A stretch of DNA of 64,000 bases from Agelas oroides (Eukaryota > Porifera > Demospongiae > Agelasida > Agelasidae), in NCBI GenBank assembly GCA_949130485.1, contig OX422184.1:3285204-3349203 (forward strand). The letters are read 5' to 3'. Of the stretch, positions 9,749 to 21,700 are shown piece after piece; positions within the stretch are counted from its first letter, which is position 1, and each line of letters begins with the position of its first letter. The notes beneath the pieces were generated by a model. That model made no database searches. It saw only the letters and a list, made by a program, of their open reading frames with translations, and was not told the DNA's origin. Position numbers and translations under genes: made by a program.

Positions 9749-12700
9749 ATGGCCGGGAATGGACTGAACAGCGAAACACCAGATGTAAGAATAAAATCGG
9801 GTAGACTTATTCTCACTTATTGGCAGTTATTAGCACAATCGTGATCAATGTATCTCGTTTCCAATTAGTGCCCCCTCTGTTTGGAACCGCTGGGATGGGA
9901 CGACATCAACTTCTATCCTTGTGCCTGTAGATATCAGGTAAGATCTACCTATGAGGTATGATCAGAGAGTTGTACAGACACAACCCACTTTCTTAACACT
10001 AGAAACAAGACACAATGGGACTTGTCCATAATGGCCCGGCCTGCATTTTTGTAGTCTCATGACACACCTCCCACAGAGGAAATGTTCTGGCACGTCAGTT
10101 GTTGTTTCTTGGGCCTATTGTTGGGCATGCTAGGAACCAATGAGATTGGGAGATCACTGATTACTATGTAGCACTTCTCTTATTTGTATCTGGTATCATA
10201 ACAGTTTGAGTGGGTGTGTCACAAATTAATAATGCTAGTCTTGTGATCAAACCATCCCACATTCTAGTCCGAGAAATTCAACTTAGTACACTAGACTAGT
10301 TTTCTCTTGATCTGGACAAAAGTTCAGCTGTGCAAGTTAAGCATGTATATTCGTCACACTTTAATAGGCATGGGCTGGTCGGCACGTGCAGTCACAGTGC
10401 CGGCACTGTTGTTACGGTCTTTGGTGAGGTCTGGGTATGTCACAAGTCCTGGAGTTGTCCGAGCTTATTGCAAAAGCCAGTGTCAGAGCGGATTGGGTCT
10501 GGACGGATAATGTCTGCACCGCACCCTATATGCTAGCAGATTGTGTCTGCTTTCATGGATAGTGTCCAGGGTGCGGACACTGCTAGCAGATGAAGCCCGC
10601 CTGGATACTATCTGCTAGTGGCTGATGTCTGCCAGAAAGCTATCCACTAGCTGATATTGCCTGCAGTTGGTATAATAGTAGATGGTAGCAGAGCTAAAGT
10701 CGGTAGAGGCTCCCCTACCAGATGGCTCCATGTGAAGCTTAGCCTGTTGCGTAAAGCACTTTGGCTATAGTTGCAGCTGTGGCAGTGGAGTGTAGGTAGC
10801 TCAGCATGGTGGCTTACCTCTGATTTCACGAGGCTGCTTCTCAGACAAGCCAGACTGATCATGGACAGTAGAGGCTCCTTACCAATGGCTCCATGTGAAG
10901 CTTAGCCTGTTGCGTCAATCACTACATCCATAGTTTGTAGCAGCCTGTGCAGGACAATGGGCACATTGTATTGGTACTTCTGGTAAGGAATGCCTTAGGA
11001 GGCTACTCACATCACTACATGCTAGAAATCCTTTGCCTCCGCGATGGCGAGTTTCTCAACACCCATGAGTGTCTATATGCTGCTACACGTATGGACTTCC
11101 TTTGATGTCTTTTTGATCTTTCTTTGTTCTCTAACCCCACCCCCTAACAATACATTGTTGGCAAACCTGGACATGTATAGATTTGTGGAGGGGCTGCTCA
11201 AATCTAGCAGTATGGAAGTGAAGGCCTGGTCTTGACCCTGGACCCAATCTTCTCCAAAAAAAGAGGGTCTATTGAGTACTTTTTTGGTTGTGCCGAATCA
11301 GCAGTATTAATCATAAACAAGCCAATGAATCATTTTATGTCATGTAGCATTGAATATTTAACTGCTGACTTGGCACAACCAAGAATGCAGTCAGTCATCA
11401 TTAAGACCTTTTTTGCCCTGAGTGAGGTTTGGAACTGAGCACAAGAGTTGGGAGATCAAGTGATGTGTGGTGACATTGGGTAGACACAGGGAGGTGGTGG
11501 CTGGCCTAATGTGGTCTGCATGCTGTGAGCTGGCACTGAAGCCAAAGTTCGTAGGTCATAGTTTCAAAGCAGTGATTATTCATGTGGCCTGTGGGGTGGC
11601 AGATCCCTTCTTTGCATGCACAAAGTCAGTGTACACCTTGCCTCACTGCCTAAACAAACCACAACTTGCGTACTTCATCTTGTGCAGAAGTCGCACACAC
11701 TGTCTCTCCATGTTTAGGCCTGGAGTGAAGGACAATGTCACCAACACAAACTTCAATATAGGACTTTCAGTTGACATTCAGTCTTCTATTTAACTAGTAG
11801 AGCTACAACGTCTATAGTTTCGGACCATGCTACATGCATGACTGCTAGCCTCGTTCCCAGGCCTACCCCATTTTTTGTTCTTCGGTTTGCGTTCAATATA
11901 ATACACAGAGGCGGAAGAGCGCGAAAAACGGGGAAGGCCTGGGAACACTTGTCACGTGAATGACGTCTGGTGGACGCGAGGTGGACGTAGGGGGGGCGGT
12001 GCCCAACTACAAATTTGTGTGCAATAAACCATAGAACGAGGTTACAGATGGGGTCCGGGCTATCGTTGGAGCGCTCGATGATGAAGTCTAGTACGTTATT
12101 TGTAGTTGGGCACCGCCCCCCCTACGTCCACCTCGCGTCCACCAGACGTCATTCACGTGACAAGTGTTCCTAGGCCTTCCCTGTTTTTCGCGCTCTTCCG
12201 CCTCCGTGTATTATACTGAACGCAAACCGAAGAGCAAAAAAACGGGGTAGGCCTGGGAACGAGGCTACATGACTGCGACCTCAGTTTTGGCCTGGACAAA
12301 CCTCGTCTGGTGCAGGAATAGACACAGTACAGATGAGTGTATGTGTAGGAGGCCATTGCATCATGGACAAAGTGCTAAGCGTGTAGCAGTCTTAGAAGAG
12401 GATAACTTACTAACCAAGACATAACAAGGTGTATCGGTGTTATAGGAGCTCCTTCTATGCACTGTATGGATTGACCTGTAGCCATGTAACTGTGTACATG
12501 TAAGTACGTATGTTGGGCAAGCTTTGCCTTAAGTATTTCACTATTGAATGCTAACAATCTGAATCTAATCGAGTACAATCCCTTGAATTTGCCAAAGAAT
12601 TGTGCATCTGACAACAACTGAAGCCTACCTCTACATAAGGGGAGATACCCTGGAATTTTCCCATCCCACCCTTGGGTATGGTGTCACGCATTTAAGAAAT

Positions 12701-15700
12701 GTGCTGTAATGTGCAGTGGTTTAGCCTCGTTCCCAGTCTTTCCCGCTGTCCAGTTTTTGATCGCTTGTAGTATGCAACAGTGAAGGTGAAGGCCTTGTCC
12801 ATCTTATCACGTTAATGTCTACCTAGGAAGGAGGGTCCCCAATTGGAGGAACACATTTGCCTTTGTTGTCCCAAACAGTGAGCAGTAAGTTTTCCTCTTT
12901 GTGGACCTTTGGGCGCTAGCTTGGGACAAGAAACTACAAGAAAAGGCTTCCAACTTGTTCTTTCTTGTCCCCCCTCTGTCTACCTAGGTGGACATTGACA
13001 TCATGTCATGATCGAATGAACCAGGCCTTCCCCCTCTTCCTGTAAGCTATCATAAACCGGGTGGTGGGAAGGCCTGGGAACGAAGCTATACTGTGGGTTA
13101 CAAAATTTGAAGAGTGTGCACACATCTACACAAAGCTCGCTGCCCAAAGAATTTATTTTAAAAATACCTTTTTTAAGGGGAGCCTGGTCCCAAATCCCCT
13201 AGGGTGGCATACTCAAACTCATTCTGCTCTTCCCACCTCCCATCCCCCTCCCAAAAGAAAAGAACTCCAGCCATTTTGTGGACGTACAGTCATTTCTTGC
13301 CAACATTGTCACTCTTGTAGCTTTAAACTGTGTATGTACCCACACTGACACCCAGCTTTTCACAATACAAAGCTGGGTGATGAAGGGGCTGCGTGAAATG
13401 ATGGAATGCTTGATGAAGAGCTTGCCAAATTGTTGATTTGTTACAAAGTGCAGTAGTCTTGTTACTGTGCTGGCTTTGGTACGCTTAGTTTCGAACCCAG
13501 GTTTTCAATTTCAGATATTGTCTCAGTTTTGATTAAAAGCCTGGATTTGAGGCTACTGGTTTGGTACATGCATGCATTGCCTCATTTCTGAGCTATTTCA
13601 AAGTGCTTTTCAAAGCTCTAACCTTATTGGTCAATATACTATACACAACTATATGCACATATGCACCGTGGCCCTAGCAACACCCTAAATTAACCCCAAT
13701 CCAACTGATCGGATTAGAGCTTTGAAGCACACTTTGGTACTGTACTCATTCCTGGGCTTTCCCAGCGTCCTGTTAATTTGATTGCTTACAGTAAACTGTA
13801 TGCAAACAAACAAAGGGGGGAAAGGCCTTAAAGATTATATTACCTGTATGCTATCAGTGTCTACCTGGGTAAACCAATGAGGGATATACTGAACTAAGAG
13901 AATGCATTGTGCCTCCCTGAACAATGAGTGGTGCTTTTTCTGTTTTGTGAACGCTTCCACTGAGCAGGACCCCACACGTTCACAAGATCGTGAGTACACC
14001 ATTTGACAGGTAGAAACTCACTCTCATGTTTATTGCGCGTGTACTTGTAGCTGGTCACTGTCGCCCCCCCCCCTGCGTCCGCCTCACGTCATGTGACAAG
14101 TGTTCCCTTTGGTGGACTGTGCATGCATGTAGAAAGTCCTCAAAGTGCTTAGTGACGGAGCAGTCGATAATACTCTATATTTGAATGTATAAACCCCTCC
14201 TATGTCCACCTCGCATCCACCTCACGTCATTCACATGATACATGTATGTAAGTGTTCCCAGGCCTTCCCTGTTTTTTCACTACTCTTTCGCTTCCGTGTA
14301 TTATGCTGAACACAAACCAAAGAACAAAAAACAGAAGAGGTCTGGGAACAAATCTTTTCACATAAACTCCACAATCACCCAGCATTGAATTTTAAAAATG
14401 CTGGGTCTGAGTTCCGTGGATCAAAATATTGCTGCTGCTGTGAAACTGATGAAAGTCAGTGTACATGTAGCGTTGAGGTTTCGTAACATTTGCTCTCTTG
14501 TACGCCATCTAGATCTGCAGATTTTGCTGGCACAGGATTAGGACAGATGAGAATGGACTTTGTCCGCACTGTAGAGAGGTGAGTTCAATTGTGATGAAAG
14601 GGTTGGGAGGGGGATAGATGGAGAGAGAGGGGTGGAGCGGGATGGTGTGTAGGGAGGGGTGGAGAGGGGTGGTATGGTGTAGATAGGATGGTGTGTAGGG
14701 AGGGGAGGGATGGAGGGAGGAGTGGGGAGGGTGGTGTGGTGAGTAGATGGGGTGGTGTGGAGGGGTGGTGAGGAATAGGCCATTTGGTGGGAGTGGAAGA
14801 AAGTGTGAATATGATGGATAGTAGATAATTGGTCTGAAGGAAAACTTAAATAGATATGCAAATTAAGACTGATCACTTGAAACATGCAAATTCAGTACTA
14901 GCCTAATTCCCATGCAACCCCCAGCTTTATGTTGCTTGAAGTGTTAGTTTACATGTGGGGAGAGCCTGGGAACATGGCTAGAGAATCACTACAATTAATA
15001 TTGATCGTTTCCTTGCAGCCTTATCCTGAGAATCCAGCAGAGTATACCCCACCTAGCCAAGAACAGTGAGTTAGGATAGGAACATTTGTGCTGTTCAATC
15101 TTCATTAATTGAAGGCTCTTTGACATGTCTAACTATTATTTACTGTTCCTTCCTTCTTCTTGCATCCCTACTCTCCCCTCCTCTCCTTTGCAACTTTCTC
15201 CAATGCTATTCGATCTTCTTCCCTTCCTCCCCTCCCCTCCCCTCTCTTCTCCTCTCTTCTCTCCACTTTCTTCTCCTCTTCCCCTCTCTTCTCCTCTCTT
15301 CTCCTCTCTTCTCCCCTCCTCTTCACTTCCCTCTCTTCTCCTCTTCTCTCCCCTCCCTTCTCCTCCCCACTTCTCTCCACTTTCTTCTCCTCCCCTCTTC
15401 TCTCTCCTCCCTTCTCCTCCTCCCCTCTCTCCTCCTCCCCTCTCTCTTCCTCCCCTCTCTCCTCCTCCCCTCTCTTCTCCTCCCCTCTTCCCTTCCCTCT
15501 TTTGTCCTCCCCTCTTCTCCCCACTTTCTTCTCCTCCTCCCCGCTCTTCTCCCCTCTCTTCTCCTACCTTCTCTTAATTCTCCTCCTCTCCACTCACCCC
15601 CTCCCCCTCCCCTCCACTCCCCCCTCCCACCCAGGTTAGCAAAGGTGAAGTCAGAGAAAAGACAGAAGACAGTTGAGAGAAAACAGAAACTAGTGGACAG

Positions 15701-18700
15701 TAGAAAGAACTTAGCAGCCGTCAGGTAAGAAGACAGTAGCTCTTTCTCTAGTTGATGTCATGTGCAACGTAGCCTCGTTCTCAGCCTCCTCCTCAGATTA
15801 TGCGATTGAAAAGCTGGCAAGGAGTCTGGGAATAGAGCCTAGTGTAATATGTTTTTGAAATTTGCAATGATGTAACCCCATTCTCAGGCTATGACCTGGG
15901 AATGAGACTAGTGTTGGTCGTAGCAGTTCATGATTAGCCTCGTTCCCAGGCTCCTCCGCTCCGGAACGCAAGCATTGAAGTTGTGCAGGCGGGGAGAGCC
16001 CGGTATTTTTTCTCATGTGAGCAGCATCAAGGGTAGAGAGGAGGTAGAGAAACCTTAATTATGTGTGGGCGTACCTGAAGACTCAGAACAGCAGGAAGAG
16101 TGAAAGTAGTGGGTGACTTGCTGGCAAGGAGTGAATATCCTACACACCGAGCATTGAGCGTGCAGTTGGATGAACAGCGTGTAAAATGCTGCCTTTCTGT
16201 TCTGAAACCTTTCTGGTTACATCATGTGAGAAAGATACCAGTCTCTCCCCGCCTTCATGATTCCAATGCGAGGGAGCTAGCCTGCAAACAAGACTAGTAC
16301 ATGATGTCTGAGTCGACACATAATCAGACAAGAAGATTGTTAAGAAGCTACCGTCTCCTTGCCCTCTTATAGGACATCTTGATCCTTTTAAGTAAGTAAT
16401 GACATCATTGCAATGTATGTACCGTAAATTGGGAAAAGTTTGGTGTTAAAATATTTCCGTTGGTCCAGCCGACAATGAAAGTTTAAACTCACGAAAATTA
16501 CAGTACAAGTTTATGGTACCATGTGCAATGTTCACACAAAGACAGCTGTTTTGAATGCTCTGCTCTTGACTCAGTTCACTGCTAGTCCTCATTCATGATG
16601 TCAATTCGAAGCTACTTCAAGCCGAAGGGGGATCTTCCAGATCCTGAAGGGTCGTTGTCAGCAATGCAAGCGATTGCCCTTACAAACAAGGCGGTACAGT
16701 TTTTCTATTCATGGTAGCCTCGGATGTAGCAAGCTCTTTCGTACTCTTCCATGCTGGTCAAAGTCTTGAGCTTCTAGAATGATGCTGCCACATGCATGTG
16801 TAAGAAATTTCAGCATTGAATAATGTTTGTTCGCTTCTACTAGTTTGTTTTTTTTAACACGAAAATTTATAACATGAAATTTGCAACACAAATATTTTCC
16901 GATTCATAGCATGTAAGTTGTAAGGGGCTGACTGGGTGGTTTTCCTTGCAGAGTTGTGCAGAAGAACTTGGTGTTTGTGATCGGACTCTCACCACGACTG
17001 GCAGACCCTGAGGTCTTGAAGAAGAACGAGTACTTTGGGAAGTACGGGAGGATCTATAAAGTGGTCATCAACAATCACACAGTCTATAATGGAGCACAGG
17101 TAACCTGGGAGGGGGGGACGAAGGGAAGGAGGGGAGGAGAGGAGGAGGGGGAGGAGGGGGAGGAGAAGGGAGGTGGGAGGGAGGAATGGGAGAGCATTTG
17201 TCATCAGCAAATCATACATGTACTGGAGCACAGGTAACCTGGAAGGGAGGGGGGTGAAGGGGAAGAGAAGGAGGAGGGGGGAGGGGGGAGGGGGGAGGAG
17301 GGGGGAGGGGGGAGGGGGAGGGGGAGGGGGGAGGGGGAGGGGGAGGGGGGAGGGGGGAGGGGGAGGGGGAGGGGGGAGGGGGAGGGTGGAAGAGGGAAGA
17401 TCAAGAATTGAGAAAGCAGAGGATTCACACTGTCTGTAATGGAGCACTGCACACTTGGGAGGGATAGGAAGGAGGGGTGGGGGAGGCATAGCCTCGTCCC
17501 CAGGCTCCACCCAAAAAATCAGGAAAGGGGCCTGGTCACACTTGCAAACTTTCTCGTATCTGCTGAGTCAGCATATTATGTAACAATTACGTGCTTTATG
17601 TGATCACGTGGTAGCCAGCTACTGTCAACGATGACATTACAGAGTAGATGAACAGATCTTGCTACGGAGCGACTACAGACAAATCCTGTGAGGCAAGAGT
17701 AGTAGTCTAGCAAGCGTAACTACGCTCTAAGTTTCTGAAATCTGCGATTTCTGAAAAGTCTGCTAGCCTCGTTCCCATTTTCAAATGGTCTCGGAACGAG
17801 TCTACTACTTTCATGTGTCAAGAATTTAAGTAATTGGTAATGGACAAACGTGATTCCTCTACTCCAAGCGAAGACTGCTGACACAGCACATACGGGAATT
17901 TTTGCAAGTGTTACCAGGCCCGTTTCCCGATTTTTGGGGTTGGGCCTGGGGACGAAGCTAGGGGAGGCACAGGACATTGGGTAATAACACATTGCATAAC
18001 ACTTATTATAGCGTATATTTATTTAAAGTGTTGTCAAAACATTTTAAAGTGTCTGATAAAGTTGCAATGCAATGTCATGTGAGGCTTGGTATTGTCCAAA
18101 ACACTGCACAGTTGGTGACTTTGTGAAACATCTACATGTAGGTCTTTTACAGTTTCAGGGAGATGTGGTTCTGAATCATTGATTGTTCATCTAAAATGTT
18201 ACAACTGCAAGAAATAGACCTGCATTAAAACCTAATGTTTATCAGCACAGATCAATTCTGGTTTGAAAGCAAGCTTTACAATCAAGTTTAGTTTTTCCAT
18301 TGTGAAGGGTCAACAATCACTACATAAGTGGCAACATTTTCTCTGCCGTCAATGTTAGGTCGACTTTTGCACAAATAAATCTTTCCTTTACCGAGTCTGT
18401 TGATTGGAGGTATATGCTCTTCTATTATCACTATCAGCAAGAGCGCATAAGAATGGGTGGCTAGAGTAAGAGCATGTGACTACGTAAAATTAAAAACCGG
18501 GCAGACTTTACCACCAGTACTAAAAATAGTAACACATACTCCACACGCTGCGTTGACATAAGCCATTGTTGCTAAGCATGTGACTGGGTGTTCTATTTTT
18601 AGTACGGTTCAATAATTTTGACCAGACTACGGGCTTCTATTGGAGTTATTCTAGCCGCCCGTTCTTATGCGCTCTTGCTATCACCCACAGGGTCCCAGTG

Positions 18701-21700
18701 TCAGTGCGTATGTGACGTACTATCGGAGTGAGGATGCTTCAAAGGCCATACAGGCAGTTAACAACGCTTACATTGATGGAAGATACTTGAAGTAAGTTTT
18801 CAGGACTTAGGTACCGTGTAATTGTTCATTATATATAGAGCTGTGTTTACAGTTCACAGTATCCAGTGACAGTAGTCTCATTCCCAGTCTCTGGACTCTG
18901 GATCTGGAAATGAGATTCCTGTAAATCACAAGAAGTTTAGCCTTGCTCCTAAGCTTCCCTGGCTCCAGTTTTTGACCGCTTACAGTATGCAGTCATGAAG
19001 AGGCCCTCCTCCCCCCATCCCTTTGTATTTGCATACTGTGAGCAATCAAATATTGGAGCCAGCAAAGACCTCGGAACAAAGAAATTCAAGTAGTCGGTTT
19101 TCTGTTAATGCATATGTACATGTATGTGATGTACAGCTCATATTCTCTCTCTTCAGGGTGTCGTTTGGAACCACAAAGTACTGTACATACTTTCTACGTG
19201 GAACACAGTGTACAAAACCAGTAAGAGTTACAGTGAAATTAGTTTTCTAGTACATGTTTAGCTGCTGCCATCCATTTTAAAGGTATGAATGTTCTTCCCT
19301 TTACCAAATGATCTCCCCTCCCTCTCTTCCCTCTCCTTTCCTCTTTTCCCTTCCTCCCTTCCCCCTCCCCTCTCTCCTCTTCTCCTTCTTCCTCTCCTCT
19401 CTCTCTCTTCTTCCCTCTCTCTCTTCTTCCCTCTCTCCTTTCCCCTCCCTTCCTCTCCCTTTTCTCTCTCCTTCTCTCCTCTCCCTCCCCCCTTACCTCC
19501 TAGGATTGCATGTATCTACACGCATTAGGAGACGAAGAAGCTAGCTTCACCAAAGAAGACATGCAGATGGGGTGAGTACTAGCCTCGTTCCCAGGCCTTC
19601 CCCGGCTCCAGTTTTTGATCACTTGCAGTATGCAAAAACAGAGGGAGAAGGCCTGGTGAATCTTACCACGTGATCCGCGGCACAGGTGTCACATGTCGTC
19701 ACGCTTATATGATATAGCCATGCTAGGGAGAAGACCGATCTTGCGTTCTGTACTAGCTACGAAGACGAGACAAGTGCCGACGGAGAACAACATCAAGCGT
19801 ACAAAACATATCCGAGCTAGAAGGAATAGCTCTGAAGGGTTGCTGAACGACATGCGTGAAATGTCCGCAGTGACAATTATGTAGCTAACGTAGCGAAAAA
19901 GAAGCCACTTTTAGATTTGCAACGCTTGCAGCGGAACAATCCTTCAGCGGTTCTGCTTCGGACTGGGTTATGTTCTAGAGGTAGGACTTGTCTCTCGGCT
20001 GGAACTTGTCTCGTTTCTCTAGCTTCTCTGTAGCTGGAGATATAAATGTGAATATGTCTTCGTGTCTAGAACCTGTGACGTCATGTGTGCCACGGATCAC
20101 GTGGTAAGATTCACCAGGCCTTCTCCCTCCGTTTTTGCATACTGCAAGCGATCAAAAACTGGAGCCGGGGAAGGCCTGGGAACGAGGCTAGGTGAGTACA
20201 TCAACTGGTACTCTACACATGCCACGTGACTCTTCAAATAAGTTTGCTTACTTTTATTATCCAGTTGATAGTTCTAGTGCCATGCAATATCACACAATAT
20301 TGTACTACATGGGGCAGCCGTGTTTACATGTATGTGATATCTATGATGTGCTTTAATTAGAATCAACGTGTTCAATTAAGCTACGAGTTACATAACTATA
20401 CTTGGTACTTTGTGTGAGAAGATCGAGACACAACACTGTTGTATATGGTAATGGTTAAATACTTTATTCACTCGTTAGTGTGTAATATCATGATTTATTG
20501 CACTCGTGGGCTACATTTTCATGCACTCAATTGCCTTTGGCTTGTGAAAATTCTACCACCGACTTGTGCAGTATGTAACTCGCATATTGCACGCTAACTC
20601 GGGTAATAAGGTATATATATTGATTAACTAGTTTGTCTCATACCCAGAACTTGCCTAAGAGGAGAGGGTCTGGTGACATTCAGCCAATTCCTCATTGAAT
20701 TGATAGCACAGAGTTTCCGACTACCAATCAAAATGCATTCTGTAGTTGCACCACTGGAAGCCACTTAAGCATGATGACACAGCACTTTTCAGGGTTGTAA
20801 AATTAGTTATCAGCAACGATGTGAACAGTAAACTGCATACCGTATAGCGGGAAACTTTCGAGGGAGAAAACTTTTGTGAATTATGGCAATCCGTGAGAGT
20901 TTTCTCCACGAAATTTGGAGGTGTGGCATCTTTTGGCAGCACCAGCGAGTCATCAGTGAAAGTTTTCTCTGCAAAATTCTTATTTTCCACCAATTCGTGA
21001 AAGTTTCCCTCTATACGGTATTTGACAAAGAGTGACTGTTCCTACACTGGATGTGGTATGGGAACGAGATTGCCAACTAGTAGTACATTCTCTATTGCAT
21101 ACGCATTCTTGATCCTTGCAGGAAACACCAGGTGTTTGAGAGTGCGGCACTAGCGGCAACAAACCCCCCTGTGAAGGAGCAAGCCACCTCTAAGAAACAA
21201 CAACAGCCACTGAGAAACACAGGACCATCGCCAACAACAACACTGGATGGTGGGTGAACTCTTGCGATTGTACTGTGTTGTGGCTTTGTCCCCAATTGTT
21301 TAGTCCTTGATTTGTGTTTAAGTAATGCATGGATGAGTGGTGAAAATTGGGATTATTAGTCACGTGAATGACACATGAGTGGATAAACTGCGTAGTATGG
21401 GGTTCACCCCGTGTCTCAGCAAAGTTGATGAGGCCTGGTATTGGCTAGAACGCGTCCTGCGCTGTGGGTAACTTTGTGCACATGTATAACATGTAGGCCT
21501 GCCATTTTTTAGGGAGATGTGTTTCATTGCTACATGTATATACTTACATGTATCCACAGTGATACTCCACTACAAATTGCTGACTATAAGCAGAAATGTA
21601 CACTATAGATGTTTTTCATGGGGCGTGGCTTCACTTCCGGAGGGCAAAAGTTAGCGTCTGTGTTTAGTGCAGCTGTGTGCAAAATACAGGCTAGTACGCA

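Noticed and set aside
15120..15639. Three overlapping Ser/Leu/Pro-rich frames and one Glu/Arg frame
   Set aside because: Compositional artefacts of the polypyrimidine tract; only 15635-15724 is exon.
16989..17510. Pro-rich minus-strand frame and Gly/Arg plus-strand frame
   Set aside because: Caused by the G-rich repeat; they run antisense across CNOT4 exon 6.
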